Below are positions 49,660 through 57,334 of a DNA stretch of 64,000 bases, one piece after another. Each line of letters starts with the position of its first letter. The first letter of the stretch is position 1. Both the position numbers and the translations under genes were made by a program. Under the pieces are notes generated by a model that saw only the letters and a list, made by a program, of their open reading frames with translations, did no database searches and had not been told where the DNA came from. Source of the DNA: Humisphaera borealis. Its GTDB lineage: Bacteria > Planctomycetota > Phycisphaerae > Tepidisphaerales > Tepidisphaeraceae. Location of the stretch: positions 372,001 through 436,000 of the forward strand of contig NZ_CP063458.1 in NCBI RefSeq assembly GCF_015169395.1, given 5' to 3'.

Positions 49660-52600
49660 TCAATACCGCGTGATCATCTCATGCAGGTTCAGCACCACAC
49701 GGCAGGTGTTGGTCCATGCCGCCAGTTCGACGGCGTCGCCGCTCGTCGGTGCGTTGCCGACGGCGAGCAGCTTCGCGGCTTCCTCGGGCGATGCCTTGTA
49801 GATCTCGCGCTGAGCGCCCAGCAACTTCAGCAGCGAAGCCTTCTCCGCATCCTTCGGCGACCGCGCGAGTGCCCGCTGGTACAGACGATCCACCTTGTCG
49901 CCATCCGTGCCGCCGGCCGCAATCAGGTTCTGCGCCAGCACGCGGCTGGCTTCGACGAACTGCGGATCGTTCAGCAGCGTCAGCCCCTGCTGCGGCGTAT
50001 TGCTGACCACGCGCGTACAGGCGCTGTCCTCTCGGCTGGGTGCATCGAAGTTCGCCAGCATCGGGTGCAGGAACGTCCGCTGCCAGTGCATGTAAACGCC
50101 CCGGCGGTACTGTCGATCGTCGGCGTCGGCGGCGTAAACGCGACTGGGGAACTGGATCGCCGCGTAGTATCCCTCCGGCTGGTAAGGCTTCACGCTCGGC
50201 CCGCCGATGTCGGCCAGATTCAAGAGCCCGGCGGCAAAGAGCGCGTTGTCGCGAACGAACTCCGCTTCCAGACGGACCGGCGACTGTGCCGATAGCCAGC
50301 GGTTGGCCGGATCGACATCCCGCAGTGCCGGGCGAAGTTCCGACTTCTGCCGGTAGGTGCTGCTGGTGACGATCAGCCGGACGACGTGCTTGACGTCCCA
50401 CGGCTTGGCCCCACCAAGTTTCGGCTCCCGGAACTCCAGAGCGAGCCAGTCGAGCAGTTCGGGGTGCGACGGCCACTCACCCTGCAGCCCAAGATCCTCA
50501 ATACTGGCGCACAGCCCGGTGCCGAAGTACAGCTTCCAGAACCGGTTGACGACCGTGCGGGCGGTCAGCGGGTTTTTGTCAGACACGATCCAATTCGCAA
50601 GGTCCAGCCGGTTTTGCGTTCGCGTTTCGGTTCCAGGCAAGGCCGAGAGGAAGTGCGGCGTCTTTGGAGCGACCACTTCGCCGGTTTCGTCCTGCCAGTT
50701 CCCGCGGGGAAGGACGCGCGTCGTGATCGGCTGTTGGGAGACGGTCACCTGCATCCAGGCCTTGCCGTCGCGGCATTCGAGGATCTCGCGTTGCAGCAAC
50801 TTGTAACGGGCAAACGCGTCGGGATTGGCGGCGGTGCTGATGAGCCACGCCACCCGGGCGGTATCCAACAGGCTTGCACTCTTGCCGGCGGCGGGGCCGG
50901 CAAACGCGGCGATCAATGAGGCATCGGCGACCTTCATCGGGTCCCATGCCGCTAGCGGCGACACGGACACCCGCACGGGCACGGCCGTGTCGCCGGCAAT
51001 AGAGATCACCAGCGTCTCGCCTGCCGCCAATTTCAACGGCGGATCGAGCAGCCAGACGGATGTCTGCGTCTGCTTGAGGTGCGCCGCGGACAACTTCCAT
51101 CCGTCCTTGACGCCGATCAGTTCTGCGGTGCTGGCGTAGCGTGGCTCCTTGAGGTCGGCGTCGGCGTGGTAGACGCCCGCCTTCCGCAACGCGCCCTTGG
51201 CTGGTTTGATCGCCGCCGACAGCCGGATGCCCTGGCGCTGCGAGCCGTTGTTGAGCGCTCCAACCACCAGATCGCCGGCGGCTTCGAGCCGAACGGAAGC
51301 GATCCAACCCGGCGACGGCTTGAACGACAGGTCATTGGTCTTGCCCGCCCCCGGCGGCTTGAGCGTGGCAAACCCGCCCGGCAGCGATGCCGGCTTGGCC
51401 GGGTTTGCGGTCGCCGCACCGGCCGGTTTGGTCGCCGGCTTGGTGGCAGGCTTGGCCGGTTCGGGCAGGGCGGCCAGGGCCTCCCATCCGCCGGGGTTCT
51501 TCTTCAGAAACTCCGATACCGAGCCGGTCCACGCCTCGAATGCCTCAGACAGCGAATTGTCCTTCGACAGTTGATCGAACACGGCGACCATTTCGCTGCT
51601 TAGGTTTTTTGCCAGGCGATCCTGGCGGGCCTTCAGGTACGGGCTGTCGACGCGAATTTCCGGCGGGAACGGGTGATCGTTGCTCCAGCCTTTGAGGTCT
51701 TCATTCGGCGTGTACTTGTAGTCGCTGTAAACGCCCCATTGCCGAATGTCGGCGAAATAGGCGGACATCGAATAGAAGTCCTTCGCCGAGATCGGATCGA
51801 ACTTGTGGTCGTGGCATTCGGCGCAACCGAACGTGCTGCCGAGCCAGGCCAGGCCGACAGTGCGGACGCGGTCGGCCTGGTACTTGGTGATGTACTCCTT
51901 CGCCTGGGCGCCGCCTTCGCGGGTCATCATGTTCAAGCGGTTGAACCCGCTGGCGACCAATTGCTCTGTCGAAGGATTTGGCAGCAGATCGCCGGCGATC
52001 TGCTCCCGCGTGAACTGGTCGAACGGCTTGTTGCTGTTGAACGCGTTGATGACGTAGTCGCGAAACGGGAAGACATTGGCGTTCTGATCGCCGTGAAAGC
52101 CGACGGTATCGGCGTATCGAACGGCGTCGAGCCAGGGCGCGGTCATCCGCTCGCCAAAATGCGGCGATGCCAGGAGCCGCTCGACCTGCCGCTCGTAGGC
52201 GTCGGGTCGTTCGTCGGCGACAAACGCTTCTACCTCGGCCGGGGTCGGCGGAAGGCCGGTCAGATCGAGCGACAGCCGACGGAGCAGCACCCGCTTGTCG
52301 GCCTCCGGCGACGGCGACAGCTTCTTGCCTTCCAGATTGGCCAGAATGAATGCGTCGATTGGGTTGCGCACCCACTTGGCGTCCTTGACGGCTGGTGCTT
52401 CCCAACGCACCAGCGGCACGTACGCCCAGTGTGGCTGGTATTCGGCGCCCTCGGCGATCCACCGTTTGAGCAGGTCTTTCTGCTTTGCCGAGAGCTTCTT
52501 GTGCGCTTCCGGCGGTGGCATGATCTCGTCGGGGTCTTCCGTGAGGATTCGCGCGATCAGCTCGCTCGCCTCGGGCTTGCCCGGCACGATCGCCTTGCGG

Positions 52601-52791
52601 GTGATCGCCGCGTCGCGGTCATTCAATAGCAGCTTGCCCTTGATGTGGTTCTTGTCGTTGCCGTGACAGTGGTAACAGTTGTCCGAAAGGATCGGACGAA
52701 TATCACGGTTGAAAAGGATCTTACCGTCGTCGGCGAGCGCCGATGAGGTGAGCAGTGCCGTAACCACGACTGAGAGACAGGATTTAAGCAT
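49660..52791 (-). CDS. Planctomycete cytochrome-type DUF1549/DUF1553 protein
   Basis: The product is 1043 residues from MLKSCLSVVVTALL with a signal peptide ending near ALA. An N-terminal cytochrome c-like domain (planctomycete cytochrome C) has CYHCH followed by IMPPPEAHKKLS. DUF1549 comes next (NPIDAFILANLEGKKL, LTGLPPTPAEVEAF, ending GCAECHDHKFDPIS with a second CxxCH). An Ala/Pro/Lys linker (about 440-470) and a roughly 200-residue insertion precede DUF1553 (TARTVVNRFWKLYFGTGL, GEWPSHPELLDWLA, SSTYRQKS, TPQQGLTLLNDPQFVEAS). The family is abundant in planctomycetes; a role in exported redox or polysaccharide metabolism is suspected only. Confidence 0.93.
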   Translation of the reverse strand: MLKSCLSVVVTALLTSSALADDGKILFNRDIRPILSDNCYHCHGNDKNHIKGKLLLNDRDAAITRKAIVPGKPEASELIARILTEDPDEIMPPPEAHKKLSAKQKDLLKRWIAEGAEYQPHWAYVPLVRWEAPAVKDAKWVRNPIDAFILANLEGKKLSPSPEADKRVLLRRLSLDLTGLPPTPAEVEAFVADERPDAYERQVERLLASPHFGERMTAPWLDAVRYADTVGFHGDQNANVFPFRDYVINAFNSNKPFDQFTREQIAGDLLPNPSTEQLVASGFNRLNMMTREGGAQAKEYITKYQADRVRTVGLAWLGSTFGCAECHDHKFDPISAKDFYSMSAYFADIRQWGVYSDYKYTPNEDLKGWSNDHPFPPEIRVDSPYLKARQDRLAKNLSSEMVAVFDQLSKDNSLSEAFEAWTGSVSEFLKKNPGGWEALAALPEPAKPATKPATKPAGAATANPAKPASLPGGFATLKPPGAGKTNDLSFKPSPGWIASVRLEAAGDLVVGALNNGSQRQGIRLSAAIKPAKGALRKAGVYHADADLKEPRYASTAELIGVKDGWKLSAAHLKQTQTSVWLLDPPLKLAAGETLVISIAGDTAVPVRVSVSPLAAWDPMKVADASLIAAFAGPAAGKSASLLDTARVAWLISTAANPDAFARYKLLQREILECRDGKAWMQVTVSQQPITTRVLPRGNWQDETGEVVAPKTPHFLSALPGTETRTQNRLDLANWIVSDKNPLTARTVVNRFWKLYFGTGLCASIEDLGLQGEWPSHPELLDWLALEFREPKLGGAKPWDVKHVVRLIVTSSTYRQKSELRPALRDVDPANRWLSAQSPVRLEAEFVRDNALFAAGLLNLADIGGPSVKPYQPEGYYAAIQFPSRVYAADADDRQYRRGVYMHWQRTFLHPMLANFDAPSREDSACTRVVSNTPQQGLTLLNDPQFVEASRVLAQNLIAAGGTDGDKVDRLYQRALARSPKDAEKASLLKLLGAQREIYKASPEEAAKLLAVGNAPTSGDAVELAAWTNTCRVVLNLHEMITRY

Positions 52792-52950
52792 GACGGTCCG
52801 TCGCAAAAGGCGAGGCGTTTGTCCACTTCCCCGCCTCAGGGAAGAGGAAGGCAATTTGATTACACCAAAGGGTAAACCGCAATATTCTTTTGCACACTTA
52901 TAGGTGCATTCAAGTCCAAAGCCGAACGCTACATACATCGCGAGGTTTCC

Positions 52951-54780
52951 ATGTCCACGGCCAAGCCCGCAAGTCTTCGTCATCTCTGGACGAGAGTTCC
53001 GCTCGCAATGGTTCTACTGCTGGTTTCCACAACGGTTCATGCGGGCTCAGCACCCGAAGGATCGGCCGCGCGTTCGTTGCCCGAAGACCAGAAAATCCTG
53101 CACGCCCTGAACCGCCTGGGGTTCGGTGCCCGGCCGGGGGACGTGGAACGGGTCAGGGCGATGGGCCTGGATGATTACATCCGCCAGCAACTCGATCCCA
53201 CGAAGATCGACGACAAGGCCTGCGAAAAAGCCGTGGAACCGCTCGATACGCTCAAGATGTCGTCCGAGCATTTTATGGGGCAGTTCTTCGAGGACATCAA
53301 GTTTTTCCTGCAGATGCAGATGGCCTCCGGCAACGCCGACGACATGAAGATGCGTTTTGGCGTCGATCTGCCGAACGACAAGAAGGCACTCAGCAAGGAC
53401 AACCCCTATCAGCAGAACGGACTGCCCAACCTCGGTGCCCTCGCCAAGCGAGATTCCATCCGCTGCATGGCCGAACTTCAGCAGGCGAAGCTGATGCGGG
53501 CGGCCTTGTCGGAGCGACAGTTGCAGGAGGTAATGGTCGACTTCTGGTCGAACCACTTCAACGTCGATATGCGCAAGAACGCCTGCCGGGCGCTGATCGT
53601 CGCGCACGACCGCGACGTCATCCGTACGAATGCCCTGGGGAAGTTTCACGACCTGTTGTCGGCCGTCGCGCACAGCCCGGCGATGCTGGCGTACCTTGAC
53701 AACAATGAGAACTCCGTCGCCCGCGAACGCGGGGCGATCGAGACCAAGCTCATTGAGTGGTACGTCAGCTACAAGTTCGGCTACAGCGTCAAAGGGCAGA
53801 TCTCCAATAAGGAGGGCCCGAACGAAAACTACGGCCGCGAGCTCTTGGAACTGCACACCCTCGGTGTGGACGGCGGCTATACCCAGAAAGACGTCCAGGA
53901 AGTCGCCCGCTGTTTTAGCGGGTGGTCTTACTCCGGCATGGGGGGCAAGTTCGAGTTCAACAAGAACCGTCACGACCAGGGAGAGAAGACCGTCCTCGGC
54001 GTCAGGCTCCCCAAGGATCACGGCATCAAGGACGGCGAAGATGTTCTGAAGCTATTGAGCAGGCACCCATCGACCGCGAAGTTTATCAGCCGAAAGTTGT
54101 GCCAGCGTTTCGTTTCCGACGAACCGCCGACGGAGTTGGTCGAACGCGTTGCAAAAGTTTTTACCGGGACCGGCGGCGACATCCGCAAGGTGATTGAATC
54201 GATCGTGAACAGCGACGCGTTCTACGCGCCGACCGCCGTCCGATCGAAGATCAAATCGCCCTTCGAGTATGCGGTGTCGGCGGTGCGAGCGACGGGAGGT
54301 GAGTTCACCGGCCGCGGGTGGGGCATGTTCGGCAAGTTGAGCTATATCGAAGAAGGCGGAGCACTCCTGGGCAACGACCCCAAGCTGTCGAAAGAGAAAA
54401 AGAAGTCGTTGAACTGGCACGTCCACGACATGGGCCAACCGTTGCTCGCGTTCGCGGCACCGACGGGCTATCCGGAATTGTCGAGCAAGTGGGTGAGCCC
54501 CAGTGCCCTGATCGACCGACTGAACTTTGCCGTCGCGCTGACGGAGTCGGACATGAAGGACATCAAGGTGGACGTGAGTCGGCTACTGGGGAAAAAGGTG
54601 GACGCCGACAATGCCGAGGCGGTGATCGAGCGCTTGGCGGCAACGCTCCTGCACCAGCCCCTGAGCGATGCCACCAAAGCGACGCTGCTGCGATCGCTGG
54701 ATGTGAAGGAGGGCAGGACGATCGACATCAAGAAGGCCGCAGGACTGATTCTGGGGTCGCCGGAGTTTCAGCGGCGGTGA
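52951..54780 (+). CDS. DUF1800 family exported protein
   Basis: The product is 609 residues with a signal peptide ending near VHAG. DUF1800 features include ILHALNRLGFGARPGDVERV, MVDFWSNHFNVDM, NYGRELLELHTLGVDGGYTQ, DVQEVARCFSGWSY and a C-terminal FEYAVSAVRATGG. The protein is probably periplasmic. DUF1800 genes usually precede a DUF1501 gene, as here (gap 101 bases); their function is unknown. It diverges from the DUF1549/DUF1553 gene, with about 160 bases between them for two promoters. Confidence 0.93.
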   Translation: MSTAKPASLRHLWTRVPLAMVLLLVSTTVHAGSAPEGSAARSLPEDQKILHALNRLGFGARPGDVERVRAMGLDDYIRQQLDPTKIDDKACEKAVEPLDTLKMSSEHFMGQFFEDIKFFLQMQMASGNADDMKMRFGVDLPNDKKALSKDNPYQQNGLPNLGALAKRDSIRCMAELQQAKLMRAALSERQLQEVMVDFWSNHFNVDMRKNACRALIVAHDRDVIRTNALGKFHDLLSAVAHSPAMLAYLDNNENSVARERGAIETKLIEWYVSYKFGYSVKGQISNKEGPNENYGRELLELHTLGVDGGYTQKDVQEVARCFSGWSYSGMGGKFEFNKNRHDQGEKTVLGVRLPKDHGIKDGEDVLKLLSRHPSTAKFISRKLCQRFVSDEPPTELVERVAKVFTGTGGDIRKVIESIVNSDAFYAPTAVRSKIKSPFEYAVSAVRATGGEFTGRGWGMFGKLSYIEEGGALLGNDPKLSKEKKKSLNWHVHDMGQPLLAFAAPTGYPELSSKWVSPSALIDRLNFAVALTESDMKDIKVDVSRLLGKKVDADNAEAVIERLAATLLHQPLSDATKATLLRSLDVKEGRTIDIKKAAGLILGSPEFQRR

Positions 54781-54881
54781 CAATCAGTGGCATGGGCGTC
54801 TCGTCCATGACTTTCATCGGTTGCGAGATCAAAGAGAACACGTGCCTGTCGCCAATTCACGCACGCCACGAGGTTATCGCC

Positions 54882-56201
54882 ATGAACCTGTCCCGCCGAA
54901 TCTTCGTTCGTAATGGCCTTGTCACGCTCGCGGCTTTGGGCAGCGGGGCGATGCTGGAGCCAGGATTCCTGGCGAACGCTGCCCTGGCGGCCGAGTCGTC
55001 GGCCAAGCCGCGGCGCAAGGTGCTGGTGTGCGTCTTCCAGCGTGGCGCGGCAGACGGCCTGTCGATGGTCGCACCGCACGGAGACCCGTTCTACTACAAG
55101 CTCCGCCAGGAGATTGCCGTTCCGCGACCCAGGAAGGGTGATACCTCGGCGGCGATCGACCTGGACGGGTTCTTCGGCCTGCACCCGCGTCTCGACGCGC
55201 TCGCCCCCCTCTACCAGCGCGGCGAACTGGCCGTCATCCACGCCTGCGGATCGCCGAGCAACTCTCGGTCGCATTTTGACATGCAGGACTTCATGGAGTC
55301 CGGCGTCGCCGATGACAAGAGCGTGAGCAGCGGTTGGGCGAATCGCGCGTTGTCTGAGCGGCCCGCGGCAAGCAAACCCACGCCGTTTCGCGCCGTCGCG
55401 ATGAGCGCCTCGATCCCGCGCACGCTCCAGGGCGATCTGGACGTGATGGCGATCCGCGATCTCGACAGCTTCGGCGTCCGAGGTTCCCCCGGCGTGGTCG
55501 GTTCACCGACCATGAACGAAGGCGCCACGAAGACGAAAGAGATGAACGGGTTCGAAGGGCTTTACTCCAACGCAGTCGACCAGACCCTCAGCGGCGCGGG
55601 CAGGGAATCGTTCGATGCGATCGCGCTGCTGAAGAAGGCGAACCCCACGCAATACAAGCCGGCCAAGGGCATCGACTACCCCAAGACGTCGCTGGGGCAG
55701 TCGCTGCTGCAGGTGGCCCAGCTGATCAAGGCCGATGTCGGCGTGGAGATCGCATTCGTCCAGGACGAAGGTTGGGACACGCACGCCAACCAGGGCGGAC
55801 CTTACGGCCAAATCGGTAACAAGCTTCTCGATTTCGGCCGTGCGCTCGCGACGTTCAACGCCGATCTCGGCGACCGGATGGCCGACGTCATGGTGCTGAG
55901 CATGACCGAGTTTGGCCGGGCCGTCCGCCAGAACGGGAACCGAGGTACCGACCATGGCCACGCGAGTTGTTTCTTCGCGATCGGCGGCGGTGTGAAGGGC
56001 GGGAAGGTCTACGCCGACTGGCCGACCCTCGCCCCCGAAAAGTTGTTCGAAGAGCGCGATCTGGCCGTCACGACGGATTTCCGGAATGTCTTCGCCGAGG
56101 TATGTGTGAATCACCTCGGTGTGAAGTCGGACGCGATTCCGAAGGTGTTGCCGAAGTTCAAGTGGGATGCTGCGCGAGGGGTTGGGTTCACGAAGTTGTA
56201 G
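54882..56201 (+). CDS. DUF1501 family exported protein (paired with DUF1800)
   Basis: The product is 439 residues from MNLSRRIFVRNGLVTLAALG, a twin-arginine-type signal; CGAGG stands about 9 bases upstream. Body motifs are VFQRGAADGLSMVAPHGD, IHACGSPSNSRSHFDMQD, EGWDTHANQGG and MTEFGRAVRQNGNRGTDHGH, typical of the DUF1501 subgroup found with DUF1800. Its stop codon TAG (56199-56201) is formed by the first bases of a GTAGGGTCC palindromic element. It differs in subgroup from the DUF1501 protein at 48085. Confidence 0.92.
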   Translation: MNLSRRIFVRNGLVTLAALGSGAMLEPGFLANAALAAESSAKPRRKVLVCVFQRGAADGLSMVAPHGDPFYYKLRQEIAVPRPRKGDTSAAIDLDGFFGLHPRLDALAPLYQRGELAVIHACGSPSNSRSHFDMQDFMESGVADDKSVSSGWANRALSERPAASKPTPFRAVAMSASIPRTLQGDLDVMAIRDLDSFGVRGSPGVVGSPTMNEGATKTKEMNGFEGLYSNAVDQTLSGAGRESFDAIALLKKANPTQYKPAKGIDYPKTSLGQSLLQVAQLIKADVGVEIAFVQDEGWDTHANQGGPYGQIGNKLLDFGRALATFNADLGDRMADVMVLSMTEFGRAVRQNGNRGTDHGHASCFFAIGGGVKGGKVYADWPTLAPEKLFEERDLAVTTDFRNVFAEVCVNHLGVKSDAIPKVLPKFKWDAARGVGFTKL

Positions 56202-56263
56202 GGTCCGCCTTGGCGGACGCCTGTGTTGTTCGCTGCCGTCGCGTCCGCCAAGGCAAACCCTAC
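56198..56263. repeat. Inverted pair of GTAGGGTCCGCC elements at a convergent junction
   Basis: GTAGGGTCCGCCTTGGCGGA starts at 56198 and the inverted copy (GCGTCCGCCAAGGCAAACCC, then TAC) is at 56241-56263. It fills the space between two convergent genes and provides the TAG stop of the left one. Confidence 0.85.
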
Positions 56264-56267
56264 AAGA

Positions 56268-56501
56268 TCACGCGTCTGGCGGGTCCTGCGGTTTCTCGCG
56301 CGGAGGCCGTGCCCTTTCGTACCACCCGGGGACGATGCTGATAGCAATGACCGCTAGCGACGCAGAGATGACGAGCGCAAGCCACCATGGGGAACGTTCC
56401 GTGGTCCACCATCCTGCCAGCGAACCTAAGGCGACTGCTCCGTTGACAACGATCAGGCAGAGTGCGAGCCAGTAGATTGCCTTCAAAAGCCTCTTACTCA
56501 C
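56268..56501 (-). CDS. Small two-span membrane protein
   Basis: The product is 77 residues starting with GTG; a GGGGGA box lies about 6 bases upstream. Two membrane spans are predicted, near 7-28 (AIYWLALCLIVVNGAVALG) and 40-58 (WLALVISASLAVIAISIVP), with a Pro/Arg-rich C-terminal tail. No family is recognised. It stands alone between the DUF1501 gene and the prepilin cassettes. Confidence 0.6.
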   Translation of the reverse strand: MSKRLLKAIYWLALCLIVVNGAVALGSLAGWWTTERSPWWLALVISASLAVIAISIVPGWYERARPPREKPQDPPDA

Positions 56502-56576
56502 TGATTTCCCCCTGACAGCTCTAGGACACGCGGGAAGGATCTAACAGCGGACGAAGGGTAGCCGGATCGCGGGTCG

Positions 56577-57182
56577 TTACCAAGCATTCCGTCGTGGCAT
56601 CACCGATCCCGACAGCGTAAGCGACTGCGTGCTCGTGCCTTCGCCAGGGCCGGTGGCGTCGCCGGCTTTGACGGTCAGTTGGATCGTCGCGCGTTTGAGC
56701 AGGTCCCACCCGCCGCCGGTCCGAATGGACGTCGCCGACCGCATGGGCTCCATCGTGACGCTGAACGCCTCGACATTGCTCGCCATCGTATGCGTGCCGG
56801 TGTCGGTGGTGACCATGAGCTTTTTGTTGGCGGCGTCGAGGTAGAACCGAAGCAGGTTGTCGTCGGCGTCGTACATGACCAGAGCAGTATCGGTCACGGT
56901 TTTGCCCGTCGCGAAGTCGGCCCGCAGGTCGGTGTCGTCGGGTGCATGCAGCTTGGTCGTGCGGATCTGCGAGGTGATGAACGCGAGCGACACGCGCGCC
57001 TTCGAAAGCAGCACCGCCTGTTCCTGGTTGACCTCATGGGCTTTGAACGCCGCATTCACCGCGACGGCGGTCGCCGTCAGCAGGCTCGCGACGATCGAGA
57101 GCGAAACGAGCAGCTCGACCAGGCCGATACCGCGACGGCGCGGTCGCGAAGAGCGGAGGTCGCCATGGAGGCAGGGAGGCAC
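56577..57182 (-). CDS. PilW/GspJ-like prepilin (second cassette)
   Basis: The prepilin signature RRRGIGLVELLVSLSIVASL is clear, with processing expected after the Gly of RRRG. The mature part is mixed alpha/beta, about 180 residues. The start is uncertain: GTG at 57182 gives an 18-residue leader but falls in an arm of the CCACGGAGG-type repeat; a GTG at 57338 overlapping the upstream stop would give an improbable 70-residue leader. It is the last gene of the second V-X-W cassette and parallels the gene at 60277 (both contain a FYLDAANKK / YQFDAANKQ-type strand). Confidence 0.75.
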   Translation of the reverse strand: MPPCLHGDLRSSRPRRRGIGLVELLVSLSIVASLLTATAVAVNAAFKAHEVNQEQAVLLSKARVSLAFITSQIRTTKLHAPDDTDLRADFATGKTVTDTALVMYDADDNLLRFYLDAANKKLMVTTDTGTHTMASNVEAFSVTMEPMRSATSIRTGGGWDLLKRATIQLTVKAGDATGPGEGTSTQSLTLSGSVMPRRNAW

Positions 57183-57313
57183 GGAGGTGCGTTTGTACGA
57201 CAATACTGTTGGGGTGTGCGGACCTTCTCCAGATGGTTGTTCTCTACATGTCCCATGTAAGAATTGATTGAGATGGAACGAAGCGCCCTCCGTGTCTTCG
57301 TGCCTCCGCGGCG
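57161..57313. repeat. Inverted pair of CCACGGAGG type near a prepilin start
   Basis: CCATGGAGGCAGGGAGGCAC (from about 57163) and the complementary CCTCCGTGTCTTCGTGCCTC (ending near 57304) are inverted arms of the family also found at 29581-29756. They lie between two prepilin genes, and the left arm overlaps the probable start region of the downstream one. Confidence 0.7.
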
Positions 57314-57334
57314 ATCTCTTTTCTTCGGCGTAAA

